Program-made: the position numbers and the translations under genes
In this document: positions 12,081 to 25,080 of the stretch, one piece after another
Layout of the letters: every line of letters begins with the position of its first letter
Numbering within the stretch: position 1 is the stretch's first letter
From: Lactuca virosa
Taxonomy: Eukaryota > Streptophyta > Magnoliopsida > Asterales > Asteraceae
Assembly: GCA_928212115.1 (NCBI GenBank)
Contig: CAKMRJ010005523.1
Span: 245,488,509-245,552,508, forward strand
Length of the DNA: 64,000 bases
Direction: 5' to 3'
Notes under the pieces: generated by a model
What the model saw: only the letters and a program-made list of their open reading frames with translations
Told to the model about the DNA's origin: nothing
Database searches by the model: none

Positions 12081-13944
12081 TATAAGGACATGAAACTTTT
12101 AACATTCATTTTATCTATCCCTTATAGATTTCACATTCCAAGAATGTATCTTCTCCTTTCTAAGTCTTTCATTTTAGAAACACTTTCCGAGTCAAGGTGA
12201 AAACGACCTTGCTTAGTCAAAATGTGATTTCAAATGATTAAGTATGTCTCATTCATACAAGATTAGGAATTTCACTATGCTCACACTAGTTCTTAGTAAA
12301 CACACATGTTCTATTCATTTTAATATAAAAAACATACCTTGTTGATCTAATCATATCTACTTGTGAAAAAGGTTTGGTCACAGTCAATGTCATGAGTATG
12401 AGAAAATCCTTTTACTATAAGTCTTGCTTTAAATATGTATGGTTGTCCATGTAATTTATTCTTTCTAGAAGAATCATTTTCTCCTTCTAGCCTTGCTATA
12501 GCGATAAATTTCAATCAAGCCCATACCTGATTCTCATACATGGATTACATCTCATGCTCACGACTCTAAGTCATTTATCAGAATCGAGATCTAACATAGC
12601 ATCTTGGTATTTGATGGATTTTCCAGAAACCATCAATAAAATTTCATCAATGAGAGGTTCCACATTTCTCAAATCATAGATGATTTCTACCACTAATGCG
12701 AATAATTTGTGTTTGTGAATAGCTATTATTCAAGTTTAAAAATCCTTGTTAAAACTAGTGCCAATCATTACTACATAAGGTTATGGTTCTTGAGTTGTTT
12801 CAAATTCCATGTACCTCCCACTCGCTTTGTCAGTAGAAGCTTGCTTTCTACTAACTTAGCTTTCACAAGAATAAGAGAACTTATTCTTGGTGGGTTTGCA
12901 TGTAATAATCTAAGCCACATTTAAAGTATTACACAAATATGTATTTAGTAGATTTTGGGTTTAGAAGCTTTAGTCCAACATCAGCTTTAAATCCACAAAA
13001 CATTAAGTAAGATGAGGATGGAGCCTTTCCTTACTAAGTCTTATAAAGTGTTTAATCTACTTATTAGTTGGTATTTCTACTCAAGGTACAACTAATAGTG
13101 TTATAAGTGTTATCCCAAGGAAATAAAAGGAGGATATTTCTACCGATTAGAAAGTAAATCATACCAAGTAAGATTTAATTCATCCTTTATTATCATTAAG
13201 GCCTTAGATAAATCTTATCGGTTTGTATCTTGTGCTTAATCTCAGACATTCATTAGAAAGGAAGTCATACACCAAAGTGTATAGTTCCTTAACAATTATT
13301 TTCTCTACACTTTAGTGAAAATATCATTAGGAATCTTTTACATATAACTAAGATTTACATATGTCAAATAAACTACATTATTTTCCTTCAAATGTCCCTT
13401 TCTTAAAGTTGGAATATGTGTATCTCATTTATATAATAAAGATAACAATGTCAAAGATGAGTTTGATTTAAAACAAGGTTAAGTCAAAAGAGCTTGCATA
13501 TAGAACTTAATTTTATTCACAAAATGTTGATATTTACTTTATAATTCTATTAAGAGATCTAGTCTCATAAATAGAAGTTAATCATTTCAGAATATGAATA
13601 TTATCGTTATGAAAAAAGATTAAGTAAATTATCAAACATTTGAATAGAATAACTAAGACATAAATTTAGACATGCTAAATTAAAACATACATTGTTCCAA
13701 AACAAATATTGTTTTACATTACAAGTACTTTATGTTCTAAGCATAAATATTAAACTAAACTTCGAGAGTGTAGTTCCAACTTGGTTGTGCTTAGCTGGTT
13801 ACTCTTCAGTAAATATATGCAAGCCATTTACAAATATTAGAGTAACATTTAAGTACCAAGTACCTAAGTGTTATATGAAAAGTATGAGTTCTATCTAGTA
13901 GATACTAGAAGTACTAGTCTCTTCCAGACTCTCTTTCCAGATAA

Positions 13945-14050
13945 GAGGAGCAAATCCTCTTCCAATGTACAGTTTCTTTGCAGAAGAAACAAGATCTATC
14001 TATGTGGGCTTTATTGGATTTTTTGGGCTTAAAGGTGTTCAGTCCAAAAA
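13945..14050 (-). pseudogene. Copia gag zinc-knuckle remnant
   Basis: The minus strand reads CFFCKETVHWKRIC, a CX2CX4HX4C knuckle with the HWKRxC variant usual in a group of plant Copia gags. The same variant survives in the plus-strand Copia element near 25000-25050, so the two relics may be related. Capsid sequence upstream is too eroded to follow. Confidence 0.6.
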
Positions 14051-16063
14051 ACATGGGCCTCCTGGATCACACAAGGTGATTCTTTTTGGCCTTGTACCTT
14101 TCCTAGTTTGATGTTAGAGACATCTTTAGCATCACAGTGATACCTTACTAGGTATCATGTTCAGACTTACTGCTCAAAGCAAATAGTTTAGGACTAGGAC
14201 CTTTAAATGTATACAATTTCATATCTCTCACGAGATTGTCTTTAAGACATGAACTCATTCATTGAAGTTGTATCTAATGAATGTTGTTGTTTCATTAAGT
14301 CATTTAAGAAAATGAAAATGCATGATAATGAGAATGGATTATTTAACTACAAAAATTTACAAAATTCATCTAGTATTTTCAATATTTAATCTTCAATAAT
14401 TAATACCCTTTTAGTTTCCAAAAACATTAATTATCAAAGTCTATGATCCAAGTTGCAAAACAAATAAATGGTTAGCTATCCTTTATTCCATTCATTTGAA
14501 TCCAACCCGGTAGATATCGATTGTCAATTATATCTTGCTATATAATTCCTAGATTTATGAGATATCTAATAACAAATTTAATTAGACATGTTTGATCCCA
14601 TCTATGCCTCAGAACTCTCTTGCTTAGGTATCCTTTATCATAAAAGATTTCCGATCAAACCATCCAATTTTTAAAAACTTGTGTAATCGGCCTATAACTT
14701 GGTTATAGAAATCGCGAATACACCCCGGTCATCAAAAGATAACACTAAGCGGTTAGGTATCCTTTATCCCACTAATGCATCAAGAGATGTGCGAGTGTCT
14801 TTAAAAAGGATTGCATAGATTTGAGGTTTGGTAAGGGGTATTTTATATGTTTTATAATTCTAGTTTAAAAAAATATGATATCATGGTTATTACATGTATA
14901 TAATAAACCATGGTATCAATTTTCAAAAGAAAATCACATTTAAAGGTTCTATATAAAAAACTAGTTTTTATATAATTTGACGCAATTCAATTTTAATAAC
15001 CGGTATTAAGTTTGAGTGCATTTGAACCTTTTATATCTTTAATAAAACTTCATTTTATTACTTATATATTTGGATTTTGTGTAAGTTACAAAAATCACCA
15101 TTTTAAAACTTATAATTGAGTATTTCAAAATTTGTCGTTATTAACGTTTTATAAAACCGAGTTTTATTTTAAAACAATAACTTGTTACATCTTATGTCCA
15201 ATTTTGAAAACCAAACTCCATGTGATGTTTATTTTGTACAAAATTATTTTAGCATGTGAAAAACTAATTTATCAACAACATAAAATAATGCCAAAAACAT
15301 AAACAACACGAAACATGCATAAAAATATATGTGCATAAACATAACCAATTAATGACATTTTTGTGAGCCAACACAAAAGATGCCAAGTCCATTCCGAAAG
15401 GGACATTTAAGGGAACCAAAAATCTTCTTGTAATGTTGTTGTACAAGCTCCCACTTAAGTAAACACCATTTTATTGCAAAAGATTTGAAGAACTTCTTGA
15501 AAGCTAAAATTCAGCAATTGTCACTAAAAGTCCAACAACCCTTTAGAAAACAGCTTTAGCGACAGTTTCAAGAAGTTGTCACTGAAAATCCTGCACACAT
15601 TTTAACTTCGAAATGGCTCTTTTGCCTTCAAAAAATGGCTCCAACTTCATCTTTTGTTACATTTTGGTACAAATAAATTAATTCTAAAAACTAATCTATT
15701 ACTTACAAAAATAAACCAAGAAAACTAATCTATTTAATTTATTACATACCATATGAATAAATAAATTATTACAACCATTTTTATAAAAAAAAAACCAACA
15801 CAACTACACAACAAACACAATGGTCATTGGCTAGTTTATGCACATCATACATATCAACATACACATTAAACAACATTTGTTTTTCTAAGACAACTTTAAA
15901 TGATAAAAGATGCATGAAACTTTTGTCACATAAAAAAATAACAATTATAAAGTTGTCATAGAAAATATGTATGAACTTATTTTTATACAAAAAAAAAAGT
16001 TATCCACATTCACCAAAAACTAAGATTTACAAAAATCAAAAAATCTAACCAAACTTGCAAGGT

Positions 16064-16078
16064 GGCTCTTGATACAAA
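16064..16078 (-). other. Degenerate primer binding site
   Basis: The minus strand reads TTTGTATCAAGAGCC next to the end of the LTR. It resembles the tRNA-Met-type PBS with several changes and supports the leftward orientation of the relic. Confidence 0.5.
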
Positions 16079-16079
16079 T

Positions 16080-16930
16080 TGTTAGGTTTTAGTTCAAAAA
16101 AATAGTTTCAGAAACTAGAAAATATGGCAAACGGAAGACTTTAAATTTAGAACATAACATAAACATTTTATACCCACCAAGGATCTTCTTGCAAGTTATA
16201 GAAAGATATAAACATCAACCAAAGAAAGGATGAAGAAATAACAGCCTTTGTTGTTCTTTGGGTCCTCTTGGGAGACTTGGAAGTTGATGAAGAATGTGGA
16301 ACCTTTGAGACACCAACAATGACTCAACTTGATGTAGGATGCTAGTCCTTTTGATGAATTCTTAAGCTTGGAAGCAAATACCCAAGTATTTGAACCAAGA
16401 GAGCTAATACAAATAACTTCAAACCTTCTAACACTTTTTCAATAGAAGAGTGAGAGAGAGAGGAGTGATTTTCGGCCATTTCATCAAGGGAGAAAGAATG
16501 AGTGCAAGCCTCATCTTTTATATGCATAAAGTGAATTTATGGACCATAAGTCTTTAACACTTTAAAACAATAATGTCCCCATGTCATGAATGTCTCCCAT
16601 GCTTCTTAAGACATGAATGTGTCCCATGCTTTCTAGAAGCATGTCATGTTTTTAAGATATAAAAAGAAGTCAAACTTTTATAAAAACTCACAAGCTCTTT
16701 TATAAGTTATAAAGTTTGTCTTTTGGCTAAAAGACAAAAGTCTTTCTAGTCCAAATTAATGTACATGACTTATAAATCATACCATATGATATATTATGTT
16801 ACTTGTTAATGAAAATTGGTATTTCCAAGAAATAAATAATTCCCAATTAATTATAAGAGTTTATTGAATATTTATTAAAATCAATTTCTAATAAATAATC
16901 AATTATATCAGGTTGTTGTTAGTGTGACCC
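16080..16930 (-). repeat. LTR remnant of the decayed Copia relic
   Basis: The minus-strand end is CTAACA followed by the PBS-like site. A TATA-like run lies on the minus strand near 16512-16523 (ATATAAAAGATG). I could not fix the outer edge; it lies between about 16920 and the Gypsy coding sequence starting near 16985. Confidence 0.5.
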
Positions 16931-16984
16931 ACGAGTATTATATGTTAATTGGCAATATCACTTTAATATGATTCTTGAGCATAC

Positions 16985-19900
16985 TAGATCTTTCATTGGC
17001 ATGGATTGATTATCCCCTAACCACGTCGAAGTCTTATGCTTTGATAAAGCATTGTGTCTACCCTTATCGAGCGGGGAGTTCTTAATCGTCTACGGAGACA
17101 AACCTAATAAAGAACTTAAGACTATTTCCTGCATGAAGGCCATAAAATACTTGCAGAAAAAGTAGTAGCCCTTTCTAGCTCACATTGTCGATGGGAAAGA
17201 CAATAAGAGAATGATTGAGGAGGTACCTCAGGTGTGGGATTACCGTGATGTATTCCCTGAAGATCTAACCGAATTACCCCCAGCGCATCAAGTCGAGTTT
17301 CAGACTGATCTAATTCCAGAAGCTGACCTAGTAGCAAAGTCTCCTTATAGATTGGAACTGTCGGAGATGCAAGAGCTGTCCATCCAAATATAGAAACTTC
17401 TTGACAAGGGTTTCATCAGACCAAGCTTTTCTCCTAGGGGTGCACCCATCCTATATGTCAAGAAGAAAGATGAATCTTTCTGAATGTGCATCGGCTATAA
17501 GGAATTAAATAAGTTGACCGTTAAGAATCAATATCCACTTCCCCGAAGCGACGATCTCTTCGACCAACTGCAAGGATCTACTTATTTCTCAAAGATCGAT
17601 CTGATATCCGGATATCATCAATGTCGAGTAATGGAAGAAGAAGACATTCCAAAGACTGCCTTCAGAATCTGATACGGTCATTACGAGTTCTTGGTCATGC
17701 CTTTTGGACTGACCAATGTCCCGTCTATTTGTATGGATCTCATGAACCGAGTATGCAAGCCTTACTTGGATAAATTTATGATTGTATCCATTGACGATAT
17801 TGTGAAATATTCACGTACCAAGGAAGAGCATGGGCAACATCTTCGAGTGATCCTAGATCTACTAAGGAAAAAAAAGTTGTACGCAAAATTCTCTAAGTGA
17901 GAATTTTGGATTAGAGAAGTACACTTTCTAGGGCACATAGATCTCATGAACCGAGTATGCAAGCCTTACTTGGATAAATTTATGATTGTATTCATTGACG
18001 ATATTGTGAAATATTCACATACCAAGGAAGAGCATGGGCAACATCTTCGAGTGATCCTAGACTAAGGAAAAAAAAAGTTGTACGCAAAATTCTCTAAGTG
18101 AGAATTTTGGATTAGAGAAGTACACTTTCTAGGGCACATAGTAAGTAGTAAAGGAATTCACGTTGATCCTTCCAAGATTGAGGCTGTAAAGAATTGGGAA
18201 GCGCCCAAGACACCAACCGAGGTTTGTCAATTCTTAGGCTTAGCGGACTATTGTCGAAGATTCATAGAGAATTTCTATCGAATAGCAAAACCCATCACAA
18301 CATTGTCCCAAAAGGAAACAAAATCTGTTTGGGGAGACAACCAAGAAGCAACTTTCCAAAAGCTAAAGGAAATGTTGTGCAGTGCACTAATATTATCCCT
18401 TCCATAGGATACTGATCATTTCGTTGTATATTGTGATGCTTCGGATTAGGGAGTGGGATGTGTATTGATGCAAAGGGATAAAGTCATAGTGTACGTCTTA
18501 CGTCAACTCAAGGTAGATGAGAACAACTACAACACCCGCGCCCTAGAGTTGGGAGTTGTAGTTTTGCATTATAAATTTGGCGTCATTATCTTTACGGAAC
18601 GAAGTGTATAATCTACACGGACCACAAGAGTCTCCATCACATCTTCGACCAAAAGGAACTCAACATGAGACAACGAAGATGGTTGGAATTTCTTAGTGAC
18701 TATGAATGTGAGATTCGTTATCATCCAAGCAAGGCTAACGTCATAGATGACGCCTTGAGTTGTAAAGAAAGAGTTAGGCCTCGTAGAGTCAAAGAACTTT
18801 TGATGACCATCCAGTCAGGTCTAATCTAGTAGATTAGAAATGCTCAACTCGACTCTCTAGTATAGGAAAACATCGATGTAGAAGGCCTCATGGGAATGGA
18901 AAAGCAACTGGAAGTTAGGGATGATGGATCAAGGTACTTCATGAACCGAATATGGGTTCCGAAGTTTAGAGATATCAACATACTAGTCTTAGATGAGGCC
19001 CATAGGACTAGGTGCTCCATCCATCCTAGATCAGACAAGATGTATATAGATTAAAAACTCTTTATTGGTGGTCAAACATGAAGGCTAAGCTTGTGACCTA
19101 CGTAAGTAAATTCCTAACATGTTCCAAGGTCAAGGCAGAACATCAACGACCCTCGTGATTTTTGCAAAAACCGGAGACACCCGAGTGGAAGTGGGAGCAA
19201 ATAACAACGGATTTTATGATCAAATTGCCTAAGATTACTAGTGGTTATGACACTATATGGGTAGTTGTCGATAGATTAACCAATGCTTCCCAATTCCTAC
19301 CAAAAAAGAGACAGATAAAATGGAAAATAAGACTAGGATGTACCTTAGAGAGATTGTCAGACTACATGGGATACCGCTATCTATTATCTCTAGCAGAGAT
19401 AACAGATTTACCTCCCGATTCTGGGAAAGTTTGCAAAACTCCCTTGGTAATCCTCTAGATACGAGTACAACTAATCATCCTCAGATCAACGTTCAAAGCG
19501 AAAGGACAATCCAAATGCTTGAGGACATGCTCAGATCATGTGTGATAGATTTTGGAAATGCATGGGATGCTCATCTTCCATTGATTGAGTTCTCATACAA
19601 TAATAGCTATCACACGAGCATCAAGGCTGCATCGTTCGAAGCTATATACGGTCAAAAATGTCGATCTCATATTTGTTGGCCGGAATTTAGCGATACCTAA
19701 CTAGCCAAGAAATTCGCAGGAAATACCCTACGATCAGGCCCAGAGATTATTCATGAAAGGACTGAGAAGAAAGTGAAAATTCGCGAACGCATTAAGGCAG
19801 CATGTAATCGTCAAAAGAGCTATTCTGATATAAGACGCAAAACCCTTGAGTTCCAAGTTGGTGATAGGGTTATGCTTAAGGTGTCTCCTTGGAAAGGAGT

Positions 19901-20283
19901 TATAAGGTTCGGAAAGCGGGAAGAACTAGATCCTAAGTACATAGGACTGTTTGAATGCTCGACTGGATTGCTCTAGTAGCATATCGGCTTAGGTTACCCC
20001 AAGAACTCAATAACATGCATGACGTATTTCATGTGTCCAATCTTAAGAGGTACCTCTCCGACGATACACTTATCATTCCTCTTGACGAAATTCAAATCAA
20101 CCCTGAGCTGAACATTGTTGTGGAACCAGTCGAAATTATGGACAGAGAGGTCAAACGACTCAAACAAAGTCGGATTCCCATAGTCAAGGTATGATGGAAC
20201 TCTAAGCGAGGACATGAGTATACCTGGAAACGAGAGGACCAAATGAAGAACACCCTCACTTGTTCGAAGGAATCCCGAAAATA
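16985..20283 (+). pseudogene. Gypsy pol remnant, many stops and frameshifts
   Basis: It opens with IGMD*LSPN, the end of the protease domain with Trp replaced by a stop. RT blocks follow: FPEDLTELPPAHQVEF, GFIRPSFSPRGAPILYVKKKD, IGYKELNKLTVKNQYPLPR, and IVSIDDIVKYS, in which the catalytic IDD survives. A 0.2 kb internal duplication (17737-18141) follows. RNase H (VVYCDASD*GVGCVLMQ), the integrase core (TIWVVVDRLTNAS; SSRDNRFTSRFW, with the usual SDRD now SSRD; VQSERTIQMLEDML) and the C-terminal VSPWKGVIRFGKREELDP block are all recognisable. At least ten stops or shifts break it. It is older-looking than the other Gypsy copies. Confidence 0.85.
17737..18141 (+). repeat. Tandem duplication inside RT
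   Basis: 17737-17940 (204 bp) and 17941-18141 (201 bp) are direct adjacent copies starting ATCTCATGAACCGAG and ending GGGCACATAG. They differ by a 4-base loss near 18061, one base in an A run and a few substitutions. The duplicated part spans the catalytic IDD region of RT. Confidence 0.92.
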
Positions 20284-20384
20284 AGATAATTGTGGATGAA
20301 AACGTAAGGATAGGCAATATACTTAACTGTACATTACCTATCAAAGTAAATCTATAAAAAGATAATTATTATATATAGGGTTAA

Positions 20385-20419
<35 letters not shown>

Positions 20420-20480
20420 TGATATCAAAGAAAGATTAAGTAAGGAAAAGATAAAATGATAATCATACTTAAGACTAAAT
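20284..20480. repeat. AT-rich spacer with (TA)n microsatellite
   Basis: A TA run occupies about 20386-20415. The rest lies between the end of the pol remnant and the recognisable LTR and shows no coding sequence. The polypurine tract and LTR start expected here were not found. Confidence 0.7.
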
Positions 20481-21147
20481 AAACACGCATTAGTGAGCTG
20501 TTATTATTCATCCTATATCCTGATTAAATTCGGCTAAACCCCGAACCTATAATCGTTAATCTTGCGAGAACCAGAAAGATATGTATAGATCTATATGGCG
20601 CTGACACCCCCACCTGCGATTGCTACCTACAATCCCGGCAGGATAACTTTTTTAAGTATAAAAGTAATATTATTCGATGTCCGATGAAGTATCGTGTGGG
20701 GTATTTTTCGGTCCACAACGTTGATTATAGGGGCTCATGGTAATGTTGTTCGAAAATCTTAATTTAAAATTAGCTAGAGGGACGTCTTCGAATAGTTGTA
20801 TGATTTGATTTAAAATGATTCGATAAAAACTATAAAAGTTTAGGATATGTATTATGTCCTAGAAAGAAAGATTTTTAAAAGAAAAGGGAATCCAAATTAA
20901 ATAAAAAGGATAAATCGGAAAACTATAAAAACCTTTGAACTCACCAACTTTATGTTGACGTTTGCAAAATACATATATGTATTATGTGTGCTTGATCTCC
21001 AAACAATGTAACCCTAAAATTATTTCTAATAAATAAAAGTAACATTTGTGTTATACTTTTGTGTATTGTTCAATATACCAGTCACCGTTATCCATTGTCC
21101 CTACGTTGTATAGCCCGGCTTTTCTGCCACCGGCCGAAGGTGTGACA
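20481..21147 (+). repeat. 3' LTR remnant of the Gypsy relic
   Basis: It contains the palindrome TATAGATCTATA at 20584-20595 followed by CACCTGCGATTGCTACCTACA, very like the LTRs at 42749 and 51421, and ends with GGTGTGACA. Only the 3' part of an LTR is recognisable. Confidence 0.7.
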
Positions 21148-21958
21148 ACCTTCCATAAAATGGATTCATTTTAACCATTTAACTTTTCCAAATCAAACTT
21201 GTGAGTAGACATCTTCAGTCACAGGAACACAAACCGCAGATCTGAAACCACTTGTTAGGAAGTAAAGCGGAAAACAGAAAAAATCAAAAGCACACAAGAC
21301 ACAGTATTTACGTGGTTCGGTCATAGTGAGATATGTCTACAGGTAGGTGGGGAGTATTCTTTATTTAGGATTTGTCAAATAGAGGTTACAAGTATAATTT
21401 CAACAGAGATTCGCCTATCGCTCTAGAATTTAAGACACCTCAAATGACTAGAAAACATCCATATTTATACTGAATAGATCAGACATAAAACCCAAATGGG
21501 CCAAGCCTATTGGCCCATAGTCCCATGAAATGTGTCAACCAATCACAATCTTCCACGCAGCAGCTTCTAGAACATTCATCCATGAAAAACAACACATGAG
21601 CATCAACAACACACATGATGGAGGAACATGAGCCATAGTAGAGCATCATGATGCACAGGTGTCACATCATGAACACTAGTGGTGCATCATCCATCATGGT
21701 GTATTCCGTGAGTATCTTCAAGTTCCGAGCATCCTTGAACAATCTTGAGCATCATACATGACTACATAGCATACGTGGCTCATCAAGGGACACCATGGCT
21801 CATCAGGAAACCGAATGGCATACCTTGAACCAAGATGGCGCATCTAGCATGATGATGGTTCATATTGTGAAACGTTTGGCGCACCTCCCTCACAAATGGC
21901 GCATGAGAGTGGCGCATCTATGTTTAGAGTGGCACACCTTGAGCATGGATGGTGTATA
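21148..21958 (-). mobile_element. Copia fragment: gag start, PBS and 5' LTR
   Basis: On the minus strand an LTR (21253-21958) ends CCTAACA, followed by a mutated PBS (TGGTTTCAGATC, 21239-21250) and a gag start at 21212: MSTHKFDLEKLNG, a stop, NESILWKV. The start resembles plant Copia gags. The fragment is cut at 21147 by the Gypsy LTR edge and at 21958 by the Copia LTR starting at 21959. A second copy of the same LTR family lies at 32517-32989. Confidence 0.7.
21650..21957. repeat. Irregular array of ATGGCGCAtc-like units
   Basis: Within the LTR the words ATGGCTCATC, ATGGCGCATC, TGGCGCACC and ATGGCGCATG recur at irregular 15-30 base spacing. The related fragment at 32855-32990 carries a similar array, so the array belongs to this LTR family. 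Confidence 0.65.
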
Positions 21959-22733
21959 TGTTGGATTAGGTGTCTAAGCCCATAACTATAATTGGTATGT
22001 ACTTGACCCGAGATTAGCATGGTCCATTTAGGTTGCATATCATCAGGACAATTTGTTAGGATGGACTTTTGAGAGGAGGTTATTTATGGTTTATTAATAT
22101 ATTATAAGGTCTAATATATTAATATGAAATCATATGATTTAATTAATATTGATCAAGAATTAGTTTGAATTTAATTTAGTGATCAAAAGAGACTAATTAA
22201 ATCAATGGGGACTAATTGTGTAAATTAGTTATATTTATATGTTAGGCTATTGATCCATGTTGGACTAAGTTTATGTATGAATACATAAAGAGTTAGGCCA
22301 CATGAACCATGGATCATAAACCCATGGGTATGGATTAGGGTTAACCCATGACCTTTGGAATCCCACATATAAATATGTTACTCCATACCCAAAATCATAA
22401 CGAATGTTCTTGGAGTTCATATGGATGGTTTTTGGTGTATGAAGATTCTCTCTCAAAAATGTCATTCTTTGTCCATGGTGTGTTGTGATTCCACTTGAGG
22501 CATCCACACTATTGGTGCTAAGTTCTTAAAGGCCAAATACTCCAAGGCTTCCAACTACAACAAAAGGTATGTCATCTTACTTGTTTTATTACCCTTGTAT
22601 CAAAGTTTTGTATGCTAGTTAGGGTAATAACTCGGAAAGTTCAAGCTTGCATGTATAATAGAGAAAACATAGATCCAAGGTATTTAGGGTTGCATGTACA
22701 CCTTAGGAGTGTTAGAATGCTCTAAACCCATCA
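21959..22733 (+). repeat. 5' LTR of the Copia element (775 bp)
   Basis: It starts TGTTGGATTAGG and ends AACCCATCA just before the PBS. The first 145 bases recur nearly unchanged at 28947 as the start of the 3' LTR. Its 3' part is also related to a solo fragment at about 34400-34893. Confidence 0.9.
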
Positions 22734-22734
22734 G

Positions 22735-22746
22735 TGGTATCAGAGC
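22735..22746 (+). other. Primer binding site
   Basis: TGGTATCAGAGC, an exact tRNA-iMet-type PBS, starts one base after the LTR end. Confidence 0.92.
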
Positions 22747-22826
22747 ATAGGCTTGTTTTCAATTATACTTGATGCTACTTGCTTGAAAAAGCTTTAAAAA
22801 TCGATTTTTTGTTGTTCTGGACAGTG

Positions 22827-22910
22827 GACTCGCCGAGTCTACTGGGGGACTCGCCGATTCCAAGTACAAAGTCATCCAACTCGCCGAGTTTGCTCTTGCA
22901 CTCGATGAGT
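22827..22910. repeat. Four ACTCGNCGAGT-type palindromes
   Basis: GACTCGCCGAGTC (22827-22839), GACTCGCCGATTC (22848-22860), AACTCGCCGAGTT (22878-22890) and ACTCGATGAGT (22900-22910) lie in the leader just after the PBS. Two are perfect palindromes apart from the centre base. The same motif family occurs in an unrelated Gypsy LTR at 33598-33698. Confidence 0.85.
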
Positions 22911-24344
22911 TGGTGCCCCAGAATGCTGTTTTTCGAGTTTTTTGGCTGGAATTGGACTAGGATCATTACCCTAAGTTGTTTTTGAACTTATAAACTTGTT
23001 TTTGATGTGGTAATGATCATGTTTATCCAATTTAAAAGATAATTGTCAAAGTTTCATGTTTTGTATTAGTTTATATGGTTAGGCTAATTACATGAAATTT
23101 GTTTGATTTGAATTATCTTGTTCTTATGAGTTTAATTTAGATCATTGACAAATTGGTTGATTTTCTTGTTAGAATTTTTTGATCTAAATGATTTTGATGG
23201 ATTCCATAACTTGTCCTCAAGTTATGGAAAATGAAAAGTTTTTCATTTAAATGGATCATTAAAAGTCATAGGTTATAGAAAAATGAAGAGTCATTTTCAT
23301 AAATGGTTTTATGGACTCCATAACTTATCCTCAAGTTATGGATTCTCAAGGATCTTTTCATTAAAACCTATATTAAAATCAGGAGTTATGAATTTGAAAA
23401 GTTTTGAAAGTTACAAAACTTGCCCTCAAGTTTTGGAATTTCTAAATGTAAAAGTCTAACTTTTGAAACATTTAATTCCAAACCCTAGAATTTTAAAGGT
23501 TTAAAATTCAATCCTTATACTATTATAATATTATAGGTTTAATATTTGTATATATGTATAAGAGTAAAGTCAGTCTTACCGTTAGTAGGCCTCATTCACG
23601 AAGCCGGTCTATAAGGGGGGTATAAGGTTACTACCTATAAAATGGCAGTTTAATGGGTGTCCACTCTCACTCACTGCTTCCTTGACTGGTGGAGGTTCGT
23701 TAGCCAAACGGTTAGGATAGGACACTAGTTCTCCCTTCATTAAAAGTATAATGATAAATATAAAGTAACTAAACTTTTATTAAATTCCCAATCTTAGTTA
23801 CTTTAGGAAAAATGTGAATATGGTGCTAACCCATGAAATTGCACTTTGCACCTTGATAAGTCATTAGTGGAGCGTGTGTGGTTAACCGGCACAATAATCT
23901 GGGACTGACAATGCATGGCAAAGGGTAGCGTGATGTTAATCATAGATCAATGGAGCGTGTGTGGTTAACCGGCCCATTGGTTAGGTGGTTGTAACATTGG
24001 GTGTACCAAGCTAAGTTGTATGGTTATTCACACCTTGTTTGTGATCCTCGGCATCCCAGTCACAAACTTGAAGGGCACAATTAAGATTAAACATGCCATT
24101 GAAAAGTTCAATGAATCTCAAAAGATCTAGGAGTTTCAGTTCACTTAAAACCTAAAATTCTTTTTCGTTTTTCGTGATGGAAATTGGTAAATCGTCATTT
24201 ACCTACCTTCAAATATTTTGCAATTGGATTACAGCATCCCTCTTCCAAATTGTAAAATATTGTGTTGGATCCTAGACTTAGTATTTCATATTGGGTGTTA
24301 TATTAAGGACTTAAATCAACTAAACTTGAATTTCTCTCTCATAG

Positions 24345-25080
24345 ATGTCTAGTTATGACAACTATGGTCTTCCTTATCCTTTTGGATAAAGCTTTCCTAA
24401 TGAAGATGATATCTCACATGGCGATCAAGGTGAAAGATTAATCCCTTTGTTGTGCGTTAATGGGACTCGAAATCATACTTCACTTCATCTACCTCCTCCA
24501 ATTATTCTCCCTAACCCACAAGTTCAAAGACTTGAAAAAGTTCCAGGTCACTCAAGCCCTTTTGGCAAGCAAAGACAAAGATGGATAGTCTGTGTGCACT
24601 CACGTCTTGGAGATGAAGTCACATATTGACAGGCTGGGAGAGTTAGGTGTCGAAGTCTCAAGGAAGTTGACTGTTGACTGCGTTCTTCAATCACTTTCCG
24701 AGTCATATAGTGAGTTCATTAAGGACTACTATGTGACAGACCACGACATGGACCTTAATTATCTTACCTATTTGCTTGTTGCTGCTGAATCAGCAATGAT
24801 TTGGAGCACTGGTAAAGCAAATTTGATTGGAAGATCTACTTCCTAAACTTACATGGATATTGACAATGGAAACATTGGAAGTCCAGAAAAGTCTTCTCTT
24901 CCTAATGGAAAGGGATCGGCCATAGTCAACCCGGTTGAAAAAATGGTAAAGAGAAAGGCTAAGTCTGAGATAGTCCCGTGTACCATTACTAAAGAGTCCA
25001 TATGTTTCTATTGCCAATAGAAGGGGCATTAGTTGTGAAGCTGTCCTATTTACCTGAAAGTTCACTAGGATGGTAAAAGT
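24345..25080 (+). pseudogene. Copia gag remnant
   Basis: A start MSSYDNYGLPYPFG at 24345 is followed by a stop. The clearest part is 24592-24846, with HIDRLGELGVEVSRKLTVDC and LVAAESAM, typical of the C-terminal half of plant Copia capsids (UBN2 family). Further on, ICFYCQ, a stop, KGH, more stops and SCPIYLK give a broken CX2CX4HX4C knuckle. A capsid role in the ancestral element is well supported; this copy is dead. Confidence 0.75.

Larger units (their letters stand above)
11012..16985 (-). mobile_element. Heavily decayed Copia relic
   Basis: This AT-rich 6 kb stretch has no long open frame, but minus-strand translation shows remnants in the right order for a Copia element transcribed leftward: LTR (16080 to about 16930), PBS-like site (16064-16078), gag zinc knuckle (about 13947-13990), RT remnant (about 12000-12080) and RNase H remnant (about 11300-11660). 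No 3' LTR was recognised before the Gypsy LTR edge at 11011. Nothing else is evident in 14050-16060, which should be the leader and gag N-terminus. Confidence 0.6.
16985..21147 (+). mobile_element. Truncated, decayed Gypsy relic (pol plus LTR remnant)
   Basis: It begins abruptly inside the protease and runs through RT, RNase H, integrase and chromodomain-like segments, then an LTR remnant ending GGTGTGACA at 21147. No gag, PBS or 5' LTR is present. The protein resembles the other Gypsy elements of the window, and its LTR shares a motif with theirs. Confidence 0.82.
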
